From: Phyto melanocephala
Taxonomy: Eukaryota > Arthropoda > Insecta > Diptera > Rhinophoridae
DNA: 64,000 nt
Direction: 5' to 3'
Assembly (NCBI GenBank): GCA_941918925.1
Contig: OW799233.1
Coordinates: forward strand, 40,834,473-40,898,472
Positions 48,481-59,870 of this stretch are shown here, one piece after another. Numbering within the stretch: the first letter of the stretch is position 1; each line of letters starts with the position of its first letter. The position numbers were made by a program, and so were the translations under genes. The notes beneath the pieces were generated by a model that saw only the letters and a list, made by a program, of their open reading frames with translations, had not been told where the DNA came from and made no database searches.

Positions 48481-49879
48481 TATTTTTTATAAGTTGTTTT
48501 GATGAACCAGATAATTTTTCAGAATGGATAAAATATTCTAGTTACATTTAATGCTTACTGCTTTAGATTTACATTAATAATAAAATAAGGAATACATAGA
48601 ATTTACATACAAAACTACAATTATATAAAAATGTTTAGGCATACAAACAAGGCCAGCCATTACAAAATTATTGCAATAATACCGCCCAAAATACTTTTTA
48701 AACAAACTAAAGAATCAAACTCAAAACTGTATTAATACACTTCATGCACCAGGTCCAATCCTTTGCTGCCCATCGGCCCAACTCCACATTGAAAAAAAAC
48801 CAACGCAAACAAATAATTTGCTTCTAAACAAATAAATAATTACAAACAAAAAAAAAATACTTTAGCAAACCAAACAAAAGAGTTAAGGCACATGCATGAT
48901 TTTCTTAAAAATACATAGAAGCTGAAAAATACAACAAAACAAATTAATATAAACAAAAAACTACCAGAAATTAAGTTACATACAATATTTTTAATGTAAA
49001 TACTTATAATTAATCTCTATACAAAAAGAAAAAAACAAAATAATGAAAACCACCCATCTTTAAAGACCATCTTAAATATTATTTTTATTTACAAGCATTA
49101 GTCTTATCAAGTCTTTTTTCTTTTCGTTGAGTATATTTGTTAGTTTAAACTCCTCATTATTTTAGTATTCAATTTAATGTAAAACTCAAGCTGTTAAGTA
49201 ATTTTTATTATTTGTTTAAATGAAATAACCAACAACATAAACACAACGTAAGTATTAGAATTTTTTGCATTGGCTGAAGTTGAAGAAGTAAAAAAAAAAA
49301 CTCCCACGTTTAGTTGAACATAATTTGTTTTTGTTTCGCCAACATAAAAAACAGAACAAGAAACAACAGCCGCACTCTGAGCGAAAACATAAGCATGAGC
49401 AAAACTCTATTATGAGATTTTGGTTTGTAAATGGCCCTACATGGAATGCAATAATATTTTCCAAATTACCATTCTTTGGCGGCCATATTTCGAAAATATC
49501 GGAAGAAGCCTGATCTGAAGTCAAGGTCTATGAGGAATACAGTTAAGGAAAATCAAGTCAAGGCATTGTCTGAGGAAACATAAATTCGGCAACATGAACA
49601 AAAATTTTATTTTTGGAATTTGGTCTTAGTAATATAAGCTCATTAATGGTCTGCATATCTATCCTCTCAAAATTTAATTGACACAAGACCTTATGCTCAT
49701 GAAGAAGTGAGCATCAGTTAATGAATGTCAGTTTTCTAAGTCATACATTTCTAAGCAATGAATAAGAATTTCTCTTTAATACCTTTGTTAGTCACCAAGA
49801 GAATTCAATTTAATATTTACCATCAAGTGGTTTTTAGCCACTAGTTTTAAACAGTTGTTCAATCAGCTAGCATTAAACA
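48481..49879. other. Mostly non-coding stretch
   Basis: AT-rich sequence. An open stretch at 49255-49524 (minus) reads IWPPKNGNLENIIAFHVGP and is vaguely repeat-like, but I cannot assign it. Confidence 0.45.
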
Positions 49880-51010
49880 ATATAATGATCTGACGACTAT
49901 CGTACTTGGTGTCATTGTTGGTCCCCTTTTGATACCTAATACATGATAGTGAAAAAAGGTTCCACAATCTAACAACAATGTGTTGCGGGAATATTTAATA
50001 TTCTCGATAAATCGCAAGCCATTAATAATGGATTTCGTGAGGGGATATCAGCAAAGATATTGCATCATCTTCACCTTATCATTGTTATGGTCGCCTCTAC
50101 AGAAGTCGTTCAAAGAAAGATTTAATCTCTTGTCTTGTTCGAAGTTCGTTTAGCGACTACCTAGTCTGTCATGCTATTTTGCAAGTGGCATTTTTCGTGG
50201 ATCACATAATTTAAAAAAAAACTTGTATAATACTTGCATGGCCAGTTTCTTGCATTGTAAAAATGATGAGTTAGTCAATATTCTCTAAATAGCTTAGAGC
50301 TCAATCGCAGTCTTTATAAAATGCGACTGCCTGAAGCTCCTGAGTGACTGGGTATCTGCCCCATGCTACAATTATGCGATGACTCAAAAGACGTTCTTTT
50401 GTTTAAAAAGAAAATAAAGATGCCATTACGCATTACGCATTTGATTTCTGATTTCGCTTCCTCGGTATAAAATTCTAGTTAGACATTTCACGACAATGAG
50501 TGTCATCTAAATAAACACAAAAATACTTACCTCTCATATTCATTATATTTTACAGCAAGGAGATTCATATTTCTTCTAAGAACTTTCCGACTGTCATTAG
50601 TTAGCCTGAATTTGACATAATTATTCTTCAACCCCTTGAGAATTTTCCAACTGTCCGCATAAAGAGTGAAATTCATAAATGTTGACACTTGTGTCATTAT
50701 GACATCCGTGACCTTGCCGATCTTTATGATCTTCTCTGGCCTCTTAATGATCTTATTAAAAATAACTGCCTCTTGGCTTATTTTCATCTTAGATCTATCC
50801 ATTAGTACAGTCAACCCCTCAAGCAACCTACCGTTATACAATTTGTTGTAGGATTATAGCTGAGGGTGTGCTACAAAGTCCAATTTCTATGGCTATATAT
50901 CTCGTTAATCTTTCCAGACTTTAAGTATAATCTTGCCGATTACTTCCCATTAAGTCGACCTACAGAGACATATAAAACTTCTTGTCACCATTCTCATCAC
51001 CCAGTACGGT
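49880..51010 (-). pseudogene. Unassigned broken coding block
   Basis: The minus strand has a coherent open segment (50841-50528) containing MDRSKMKISQEAVIFNKIIK, FMNFTLYADSW and KFRLTNDSRKVLRRNMN. It ends EYER directly at AGAG|GTAAGT, a good splice donor. Upstream in another frame (about 50920-50845) the reading LERLTRYIAIEIGLC then STPSAIILQQI could join it with one frameshift, and weaker pieces follow near 50340 (AWGRYPVTQELQAVAFYKD). Composition is richer in GC than the surroundings. It looks like a once-coding exon set, from a host gene, a gene relic or an element; I do not recognise the protein. No ATG fits the start. Confidence 0.35.
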
Positions 51011-51049
51011 GGCGCTAACTCACTAAATAGTAAAAGAAAATAAAAAATT

Positions 51050-51740
51050 GGTTACAATCGAATATTAAATACCCGTCGCCATCATGTGCATGGATTTGCC
51101 AAAATTACAATAACTTTTCAATAATTTCAAATTTAATATAATATATACTGTTTAAAACTTTTGACACACCATTTTGTTTTAAACGCCATCTTAGATTTAA
51201 AACTTCTTAATGATGTATTACATTTTGCTATTCAAGTTATACACCATATTGTTTAGGTCTCTATCTTCAAATCTAAATTAATTAATGGTCTACTATATGC
51301 TACTCGTCAAGCCCCTTTTATTTGATCACCATATAGATAAGGGCTTAAAACCAAAATATTAGTATTATTTCTGTAGCCAAACTATATTTTAAATTTGCAT
51401 GCATTCTGCGAGTCAAGCCCTGTCTTTTGACCCCAATTAATTGTAATTTTTTTCCGGGAGCCATCTTGAGTTTTAATTTCTTAATAACTTATTTTTGCTT
51501 ACTGCATTCTACTTGTCCAGCACTTTTAATCTGTATCAATTTTGATAAGAGTAAAAAAATCATTCTTCATATTGCTTCGGTCGCCATCATGGTTTTTAAA
51601 TATGTTAATAGCTTGATGTATTCTACTAGGCAAGACCATACTTTGGCTAAAAAATATTGAGATATTAAAAAGGGTGAAATTTTAATTACTTGATTTGACC
51701 CATATAATCACCACTTTGTTTCAGATGTATTTGATCAACT
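51050..51740 (+). repeat. Degenerate tandem units of a third GTCY-bearing family (B3)
   Basis: Repeated pattern: a CGCCATCTT-like word, an AT-rich stretch with TTAAAACTTCTTAATGA, then CTACTCGTCAAGCCC, recurring near 51180, 51300, 51460 and 51590. The inverse of the same pattern is at 52970-53240. Confidence 0.6.
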
Positions 51741-52699
51741 CTAGTTAGAACCAAACTTTATTGCAAAATGATGAGGACTTCCACTAGCACTTTGTAGTTA
51801 GTAGACATATTTGGCAAAATTTAGTTAAATTTTTTAAAAGGGCATCTCTTCAGTCGCTCTTTGCCGGCGGCACAAATTTTGTTGTTGTTGCACTTTTGGT
51901 TAATTTACACAAATTGCATTATTTGTTTAACTTCATCATCATGTCTTTTCGTTTGTTTGTTTGTTTCGGTTTTATATTGTTTTCTTTTCAGCTTCCTCAT
52001 CTTCCTTGCAGTCATTGAACATCACCGTTGCATTTACTGCCTCTTCATGTTGTATGTTTAACCATATTATATTTTTGTTGTTGCTAGTTAGTTGTTGGTG
52101 TTTTTGTTTTTTAGTTTAAAGCACTTGTTACCTTAATAGCTGTAATCTTAAGTAGATAAACTTAACATATACAATCACAACACAGTGAAAGAAAAAAAGA
52201 GAACACAGAAAACATTTTCAACACTTTAACATCACTCTAATGTTTAACATTTTATTAAATTTTTTTTATTGTTTTTTTTTTGTTTTCGCAATCATTTTTG
52301 AACATCATAAAAATGTTTTCCAGTGTATGTGTGTCTGTATTTGTATCATGTTTATTCTAAAGATTTGCAGTGATTTAACAGTTTAAATAAATTATCATTA
52401 TTATAAAACACAAGGAACTTAAATGGCCTACACAGGTTTGAACATTTTAAATTGGTCTAGAGACATAAAATGGCTCTAGAGACATTGTTTTTGAAGAGTT
52501 AATGTAACACTTTATTTTGGAGTGACACATGGGTTCATGTGAGTTCTCAGCAAAAAAAAGTTGACTGTTAGCATAAACCCTCAAATGCAAGGTGGGGTCA
52601 AATAGGACACTAAATGGTTATTTGTTTTCTTAGTAACTTTGCCAGCAGTTTTCTGTAATTGTTCATATTTTATTTATTTTTTCCTATATTTAATGAAAA
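51741..52699. other. Non-coding stretch, no gene seen
   Basis: AT/GT-rich sequence with TTGTTG runs. Nothing recognised. Confidence 0.5.
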
Positions 52700-53260
52700 T
52701 GAAAAGGGGAGCATATTGAGCATTGTCCATCTGTCTGGCTGTCCGTGTGTCCAACTGTCCGTCTGTCCGCGTGTATGTTTTAATCAGTTTTTTGAAGCCA
52801 CCAGACATTACCAAACCCCGTGTTTAGCACCAAAATATCAAAAATACTAGGGAGCAAATCGATTTTCAAAATCAATATATTCGCCTGATAAGTTTCTGAG
52901 TTATGTACAAATAAACACTAGAGTCTTAGTTTTATCCCTCATTTTCACTAAAAATATTAAAAATTTTCAGCCCTAGCAGAAATTATAGCCACGGTATTCA
53001 AATGAAATTAAAAATCCAAGATGGCATTTTAGATTAAATGTCACATATATGATTCAAATATAGTTACGGCTTTATTTCCTCCAACTCCCACAATATTTAT
53101 ATTCAATGAAATGGCTTGACCAGTACAATACAATTAACTTCCAAAAAGTGTTAAATGCAAGATGCCATGCAAAATAAAATGGCGATACTTATCAATATGA
53201 GTATCAAAGAAACGGCCTGACTAGTAGAATACCTTTAACCTTCATGTGCTCGGGATCGAA
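52700..53260 (-). mobile_element. Right part of a GTCY-bearing element (family B3), inverted
   Basis: Decayed GTCY tract at about 52725-52770 (CTGTCCGTGTGTCCAACTGT and neighbours), followed by units with AAGATGGCATTTTAGA, AAATGGCTTGACCAGTA and GGCCTGACTAGTAGAATAC, which are the inverse of the units at 51050-51740. Confidence 0.6.
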
Positions 53261-53404
53261 AACTTACATAGCGACCGCCTACATTCTCAGTATTAAAATT
53301 TTTGTACTACTTTGTCCTTATAAACAAGAAATAAATGGTTATATAATTATATTTTGATTTAATTTTTATGAAAAGTTGAAAAAAAAACAATTGTTAAAGT
53401 TTAA

Positions 53405-54165
53405 TTTCTATCATTGAGCAGAATTTACCGAATATGTAAGTCGTGGATGGTGCATCTTACACCAACTACAGATCTTACGCGTGTTTTTGCACTTTACCAT
53501 TTCACATGCTTGACATCGCAGAGCATAAATCGGCAGCTTATAGTCAGATATTTCAGGGAATTGATTATTGGAAGAAGGGGAAAAATTTTAATTTGTTAAG
53601 TGTCCTAGTGTCATTTCGATAGCGAGGCGTGTTGGAATAAAGCCTATTATCCTTGGAATTTAAGAGCGCTGTTAATTGCTGGAATTAACATCTGTTTCGC
53701 TTAAGTTTGCAAGAACTTTCTACGTTTGTCTGTTGGCTTGTAAATATTATATACCCAGCTATGGCAGATATATCTAAGAAGTTAAAAAACATTGCCAACG
53801 GGCAGAGAAATTTTGTCCATTGCATCAACGCCTCCTTTGCTTGCGTTATAATCAATTATATACTACTTCTTATATTTTTTCTCTGGCACAATAGCATTAG
53901 TTAGCGTTGTACTAGATAACATCACAACTGCCTTTTACTTTTTTGGCATAAAGGACGACAGTGAAAACCTTGAGTTCAAAAAACCAAAAACTAATGAATA
54001 TTCCGCACGTTTACGATCAGCTCTCATTTCAACTGGTACAACTGTTTTATTTTGGCGAACTGTATCGAGAATCGCAAGACCTTTAAACAATAAATAGCCA
54101 CCCAATTTTAATGACGTAAAGAAATTGTCGCAAGCTATTACTCTTCCGGTATACTCCCAGTTAGA
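53405..54165 (-). pseudogene. piggyBac-type transposase, C-terminal half
   Basis: Minus-strand reading in several frames: IACDNFFTSLKLGGYLL (about 54135-54085, the DNFFTS box), GLAILDTVRQNK, then VVMLSSTTLTNAIVPEK, DYNASKGGVDAMDK (about 53855-53810, the piggyBac hallmark with a catalytic Asp), a gap, LLDISAIAGYII-like, PTDKRRKFLQT and a Cys-rich tail RRCQACEMVKCKNTRKICSWC (about 53490-53430) ending in a stop. The Cys-rich C-terminus is typical of piggyBac transposases, which cut at TTAA. Many frameshifts; the N-terminal half is missing because B1 copy 6 begins at 54170. Terminal repeats not found. Confidence 0.85.
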
Positions 54166-54169
54166 ACTA

Positions 54170-56601
54170 TTTTTATACCCGCCACCAAAAAAATGGTGGG
54201 GGTATATTCATTTTGTCATTCCGTTTGTAACACATCGAAATATCCATTTTAGACCCCATAAAGTATATATATTCTGAATCAGGGTTTGATTTTATGACGA
54301 TCTAGCTATGTCCGTCCGTCTGTCCGTCTGTCCGTCTGTCCGTCTGTCCGTCTGTTGAAAGCACGATAGAGGTCGCACCGAAAAAGCTAGGGGGCTCAAA
54401 TTTTGCCAGAATCTTTCTTATAGACAAGGTTTGTTTGGTATTGAAAATGGGCTAAATCGGAATATTAGGAAGAGAGTTATAGCTCGAAAAGCAAGAGTAG
54501 GTCGAAAAAACCGTGTCCTTCAAACATCGAATAAAATGGAATTGTGTCCAAACGCATTAACGTAGACTCATGAAACTTCGAATATATATTTCCTGAGTAA
54601 AAACAATATTTTTCCCCGAAACTTATCTAAATCTATGCATTAGGAGAGGAGTTATCGATCAAAATGTACGAAAATTTATACCGCACAGTGTATTTTTCGG
54701 TATATTTAAAAACAAAAACGTCATAAAAGCAACAAAATTGGATGTACGACTCTGAAATTTTGCATACTTTGCTTATTGGTGAGACGCTTTTTTGTAACGG
54801 AAAATCAATGTGCCACGCCCACTTTTACGCCCACCTCCCATATAACGTTTTACCCAAAATTCATATAATTTCTCAATTTATGTAGATTTTGGAATAATAA
54901 AGGGCTATATTGAAACATCTCAGTTGTACTCATTCGAAAATACAACTTTGACACGCCCACTATAACGCCCACTTTTCACGTTATATACCGTTAATGAAAT
55001 TTAAAAGCTCATAAAACCGCCAAAATTAGAGGTATGATGATCAAATTCGCTACGTATATCCTTTCAGGCAATCTAATTACTGCGCCAGAAAATTAAGGCA
55101 CCACGCCCACTTTTACGCCCACCTCCCATATAACGTTTTATTTAAAATTCATATAATTCCTCTATTAATAAAGATTTTGGAATAATAAAGGACTATATTG
55201 AAACACCTAAGTTGTACTCATTCGCAAAAATAACTTTGACACGCCTACTATAACGCCCACTTTTCACGTTATATACCGTTAATGAAATTTAAAAGCTCAT
55301 AAAACCGCCAAAATAAGAGGTATGATGATAAAATTTGCTACGTATATCCCCCTAGGCAATGTCATTACTGTGCTAGAAATTTGAGTTGCCACGTCCACTT
55401 TTACGCCCACCTCCCATATAACGTTTTACTCAAAATTCCTCTAATTTCTCTATTAATAATGATTTTGGATTAATAAAGGGCTATATTGAAACACCTAAGT
55501 TGTACTCATTCGCCAAAACAACTTTGACACGCCTACTATAACGCCCACTTTTCACGTAATCTACCGTTAATGAAATTTAAAAGCTCATAAAACCGCCAAA
55601 ATTAGAGGTATGATGATCAAATTTGCTGTGTATATCCTCCTAATCAATGTTATTGTTGTGCCAAAAAGTTTAGGTGACACGGCCACTTTAACGCCTACCT
55701 CCCATACAACGGCTTACCTTAAATTCATGTAATTTCTCTATTGACAAAGTTTTTGGGAAATAAAGGGCTATATTGAAATATTTAAGTTGTATTTATTAGT
55801 AGAAACTTTATTGACACAGCTACTTTAACACACTTTCATTGAATTTCATTTCATTTAAGGACCGATGTTGTATTTAAATAAAACACAAATTATTTAGGAT
55901 ATTATTATTTCTTTTTATAATGATAATATTTGTATGGTTCAATTATGTATTTAACAAAATATCGGCCAAATGACCCCCCCCCCCATCCTTGGCGCCACTC
56001 CTCTATCTGATGGTCCAAATTTTCAATAACAATGTTGATGCTCAATTATTGGGCATGATGATGAGTCGAGGTTGACTGCTCTTTTGCCACACTATCGCAA
56101 AAAACAGCAACAGTTCCCATTCAACGAACTAAGAAGGCATTCACAGATTTCCTAACATTTTATACAGACCTGTTTTGCAGAAATTTAAATATTTTTTACA
56201 ATTCTCCCGATTGTGGACGAATTTGAACGATTATGTTGATCAAAAGAATTACGAAGTGCACAAAATGCATTTTGATTTGAACGCCCATTTTTATAAAAAA
56301 CCTGAATAACTTTAAAGCGTTGCTCATTTGCGTATCTTTCCACGGATCAAAATGAGTAAGTTTGAGATTGAGAAATGTCAAGTGAAATGCAGAAAACAAA
56401 CTGAAAGACTAGGTGTAGTTCACCTTCAACATGGGCCCTTAAAATTTAACCACCCTCTACAAAGAAAGTGATACATATTTTATTATAAAGAGATTATTCC
56501 ATAATGATTAACAAAATAATAAATATTGTGCTTTAAATGTACACAAAATTGGTGGTGGGTATAAAAGATTCGGCACAGCCGAATATAGTGCTCTTACTTG
56601 T
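54170..56601 (-). mobile_element. DINE-1/mini-me-like element, family B1 copy 6
   Basis: Minus orientation: ACAAGTAAGAGCACTATATT at 56601 and GGTGGCGGGTATAAAAA at 54170, with both hairpins. (GTCCGTCT)n at about 54314-54352. Four internal units with CCACGCCCACTTTTACGCCC or a variant at 54813, 55101, 55389 and 55677, exactly 288 bp apart. A C-run of 11-12 lies near 55975. No coding capacity. Confidence 0.82.
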
Positions 56602-57174
56602 TTTTTATCACATTTTCTCCAACATTTGCATCTCGACTTGTGTTAGGGCTGTTTCAATGGCGATCGTTATCGGGTCATGTTGAATGAATTTTTGTTCACA
56701 AAAATTAAAGAGGAGGATATTGGTAACATTTGGTTTCAACAGGACGGCGCTACGTGCCACACAGCCGAAGCTTCACTCAATGTTTTGCGCCCTGTTTTAA
56801 AAGATTGCATTATCAGACGCAGAGCTGATGTCGTTTGGCCACCTCGGAGCTGCGATTTGACACCGTTGGACTATTATTTGTGGGGTGCCGGCAAAGATAA
56901 GTGTTACGCAAAATATCCAGAGACAATTGAAGCTTCAAAGGATAATATTCGTGAAGGCATTGGTGAAATAGAGCTGCACACAATCGATAATGTGTTTAAA
57001 AATTGGACTGATCGTGTAGGCTACTGCATGGCCAGCGGAGGTAGCCATTTAAATGAAATTATTTTTTATTATTAACCGGAAGGATTGTACTTTCAAATAA
57101 AAAAGGACATTTGAGAAAATATTCAGTAGTTTTTTTTTAGAATTTCGAAAAAACAAGGTATTTGGCGGACCCTT
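56602..57174 (+). pseudogene. mariner/Tc1-like transposase, C-terminal part, with right terminus
   Basis: The open frame 56677-57075 reads NEFLFTKIKEEDIGNIWFQQ, then DGATCHTA (second catalytic Asp), WPPRSCDLTPLDYYLWG (third catalytic Asp, about 36 residues after the second) and DRVGYCMASGGSHLNE to a natural stop. Upstream GDRYRV is in frame but a stop precedes it, and the N-terminus is cut off at 56601 by the B1 element. The right end TTTGGCGGACCCTT (57174) followed by TA matches the termini of the deleted copy at 19015, so both are one family. The ORF has no internal stop, but without DNA-binding and first-Asp regions it cannot act. Confidence 0.88.
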
Positions 57175-57316
57175 TATATACTTAAATAAAGTACATATGT
57201 GACCTGCTCCACGAAAAGGAACCTCTGCGCCGAAAAGAAGTTATTAGGAGAAACGCGTTTAAAAAAAACGCTTCGTTCAAATTACACTAGGTCACAAATA
57301 ACAAACTTTTGTCTGT

Positions 57317-58549
57317 TATTTGTTTCTAGCATACTTTTTCTCATGGATTTGGACCTACTGAACACGAAAATGAATTTTAAAAATTTTTCTGTCGATTGGT
57401 TTGCGAGATACAAATTTTTTATTTTTTTTTTTTTAATTTTTGGAGGTACACTTACTATTTTGAGCATATCTTTAGTCTTCTTTGACCTATTTTATCCTAC
57501 TACTACTCAAATTAAAGACAATTGAGCCGTCTACAACTTATTCTCAGAAAATTTTCAAATCGGGTTAGTAGTTTTGATGTTGGCGGCTTAAAAAGGTTAA
57601 AAAACTGGGTTTTTTTAGTAAAAATGTGGCTGAAAAATTCATATAAAAATTCATATAAAATATAAAACGCGATGTTAACAGCAATTTTAATTTTTTTACG
57701 TATAGTTGACACTTTTCCAAAGAAAATAAGCCCTTACTTAACAAAATCTGATGACAAATGGCCGACTTATTATTTTTTTGGTAAACGACCGAAATTCCGC
57801 TATTTCACGAATTTTTGATTTTCATTATTTGCACAGCTTACCTACCCAACGCAAACGAATAAATACATTTGAACTTAATTTAAAATAAACAAATTAGTCT
57901 TCGTATATTATTTTTTAATTTATTTACAGCACTACATGCTCAATGTATCGCACAATTAGCTAAACTAACGAAATTAAACTAACTAATTAAATTAAGCAAA
58001 TCAACGCACAAAAAAAATGAGTAAAAACAAAGATATAAGTGTACATTTTATGCCATGTGGAAAAACTGCTGACTTCTTCTTTGTTTTTTGTATTCGCTGC
58101 AATCGGTCTCACGTATTAGGGTCCAAATATAGTCACCCATCATAGCCGTGTCATAGATGCCCTGATAGCGTCGTTCCATAGCCTTCAATTCCTGATGAAA
58201 GCGCTCGCCGTATATGAATATATATGAATTTTTCAGCCACATTTTTACTAAAAAAACCCAGTTTTTTAACCTTTTTAAGCCGCCAACATCAAAACTACTA
58301 ACCCGATTTGAAAATTTTCTGAGAATAAGTTGTAGACGGCTCAATTGTCTTTAATTTGAGTAGTAGTAGGATAAAATAGGTCAAAGAAGACTAAAGATAT
58401 GCTCAAAATAGTAAGTGTACCTCCAAAAATTAAAAAAAAAAAATTAAAAAATTTGTATCTCGCAAACCAATCGACAGAAAAATTTTTAAAATTCATTTTC
58501 GTGTTCAATAGGTCCAAATCCATGAGAAAAAGTATGCTAGAACCAAATA
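57317..58549. repeat. 333-bp foldback arms around a ~560-bp loop
   Basis: 57317-57649 and 58214-58549 are reverse complements with only a few differences (one clear substitution plus poly-T length changes), which explains why both strands give the same open stretch (LFLMDLDLLNTKMN). The near-identity points to recent formation or ongoing conversion. Confidence 0.88.
58060..58240 (-). pseudogene. Fragment of a transposon-associated ORF in the foldback loop
   Basis: Minus-strand reading has YGERFHQELKAMERRYQG and MMGDYIWTLIRE. The GERFHQ...ME-RYQG...MM-DY-W pattern is one I associate with the C-terminal end of a large dispersed family of uncharacterised ORFs in arthropod genomes. The family name and function are not known to me. 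Only about 60 residues remain; it runs out into the foldback arm. Confidence 0.45.
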
Positions 58550-58796
58550 GCAAAATGGCTGTTGCCTAGTGTTATCAATGTTTTGGATTTAAGCCGCTAG
58601 AATTGAATCTATTATTTATTATTATTTAATTTATCTATTATTTAACTAATTTCAGGTTAAAATAAATCATAATTAACGTAGAGGTCCCTTTTCGTGGAGC
58701 AGGTCACATTTATTATCTGTTTATATCACATTTTTAAATTTTTTCATTAATTATGTTCATCTTTACAGGTTATTTGTAAAAAAACTAAAAGACATA

Positions 58797-59870
58797 GGGG
58801 CATATTCATAGTCATCAAAAAAGTCGACTTTTACAGTACTTAAGTCAATTTCTTAAAAAAGTCTACTCTAAGTCATTCATAGACAACTTAAAGTTGGTTT
58901 TTGACATTAAAGTCGGCTCTAAATTTAAAACCAGCTGAACCTGTTGTTAACTTTATTTAAAATAACATCAGCTGTTCATTGTAAAGTTAAAAGATTTATT
59001 GAACATTAAAAAAATGCCAAGATTTCAAGATATTGAAAGAGATTTTTCAATAATTGGTGATTGTGAGGATGATTTTTGTGTAAGGAAGCCTAAAAATTAC
59101 AGAAATAGATTTAATCCCTTCGACCTAAGCGATGAGGATTTTTATTCCCGCTACAGGTTTGACAAAATTACAACTCGTTTTTTGGTAAGCTTGTTGAATA
59201 TTGTTGAACCAAAAAACAATCGAGGTCTGCCAATTTCAACAACCTTACAGGTGTTAACGACATTGCGGTTTCTGGGAAGAAATGTCCATCAAAATGACAT
59301 CGGTAAGTATTGTACTATAAAATGTTACAAAGATATTTCAAAAATAATTTTTTAGGAGATCTTCATGGCTTGTCTCAACCCACAGTCAGCAGAATAATAA
59401 AAAATATATGCAGAAAAATTGCTTTGTTGCTCCTGGAGTTTATTAACTTCCACAGCAATTCTGAACTTAGAGATGTAAAAAGCAAATTTTATCAGTTGGC
59501 TTCTTCAGTTTCTGAAAGTAAAACATTTATTAAATGCCAAACTAAAAATATATCACACATATGTATATGTGTTTGTACATACATAAATATGTTATTGAGA
59601 CTTATCATTTCTGTTTTTTCCATTATTTTAATAAATTTTGATTTTATACATATGTAGATGTAAAACGTTTTAAAATTTTTATTTTTTATTGTTTGCTTCA
59701 ACAAAAGTAAACAAAAGAAAAGCAGCTAATCAAGTTGCCACTTTTTATTTTTTAAATAGAAATTGTATGCCAGAGTTAAACAAATAAGAGATGACACCCA
59801 TTTAAAGCCAGCTCAACTTGAAGTATACTTTTTTTTTTGACCATGAATACCAAAAAGATAGTAAAAGCTT
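58797..59870 (+). mobile_element. Possible PIF/Harbinger element unit
   Basis: GGGCATATTCATAGTCA at 58797 and TGACCATGAATACC at about 59850 are imperfect inverted ends around the transposase fragment, suggesting a separate element lying within the 57199-60041 region. The pairing is short, so this boundary is uncertain. Confidence 0.4.
58999..59530 (+). pseudogene. PIF/Harbinger-type transposase fragment (HARBI1-like) with one intron
   Basis: Exon 1 (58999-59301) has MPRFQDIERDF, an acidic stretch, SRYRFDKITTRFLVSLLNIV, RGLPISTTLQVLTTLRFLG and QND. GTAAGT at about 59303 and TTTTTTAG at 59354 bound a short intron of about 52 bp, after which the reading continues GDLHGLSQPTVSRIIKNICR, the helix-turn-helix part expected next in HARBI1-like transposases. 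The reading ends near 59520 before the DDE nuclease domain. Known family members cut and paste DNA with a partner Myb-like protein; no such partner is visible here. Truncated, so inactive, though the remaining coding part has no internal stop. Confidence 0.78.

Noticed and set aside
57199..57525. ORF with LFLMDLDLLNTKMN and a hydrophobic tail, possible membrane protein
   Set aside because: The same peptide is encoded by both foldback arms; the hydrophobic part comes from a poly-T tract. No evidence of selection.
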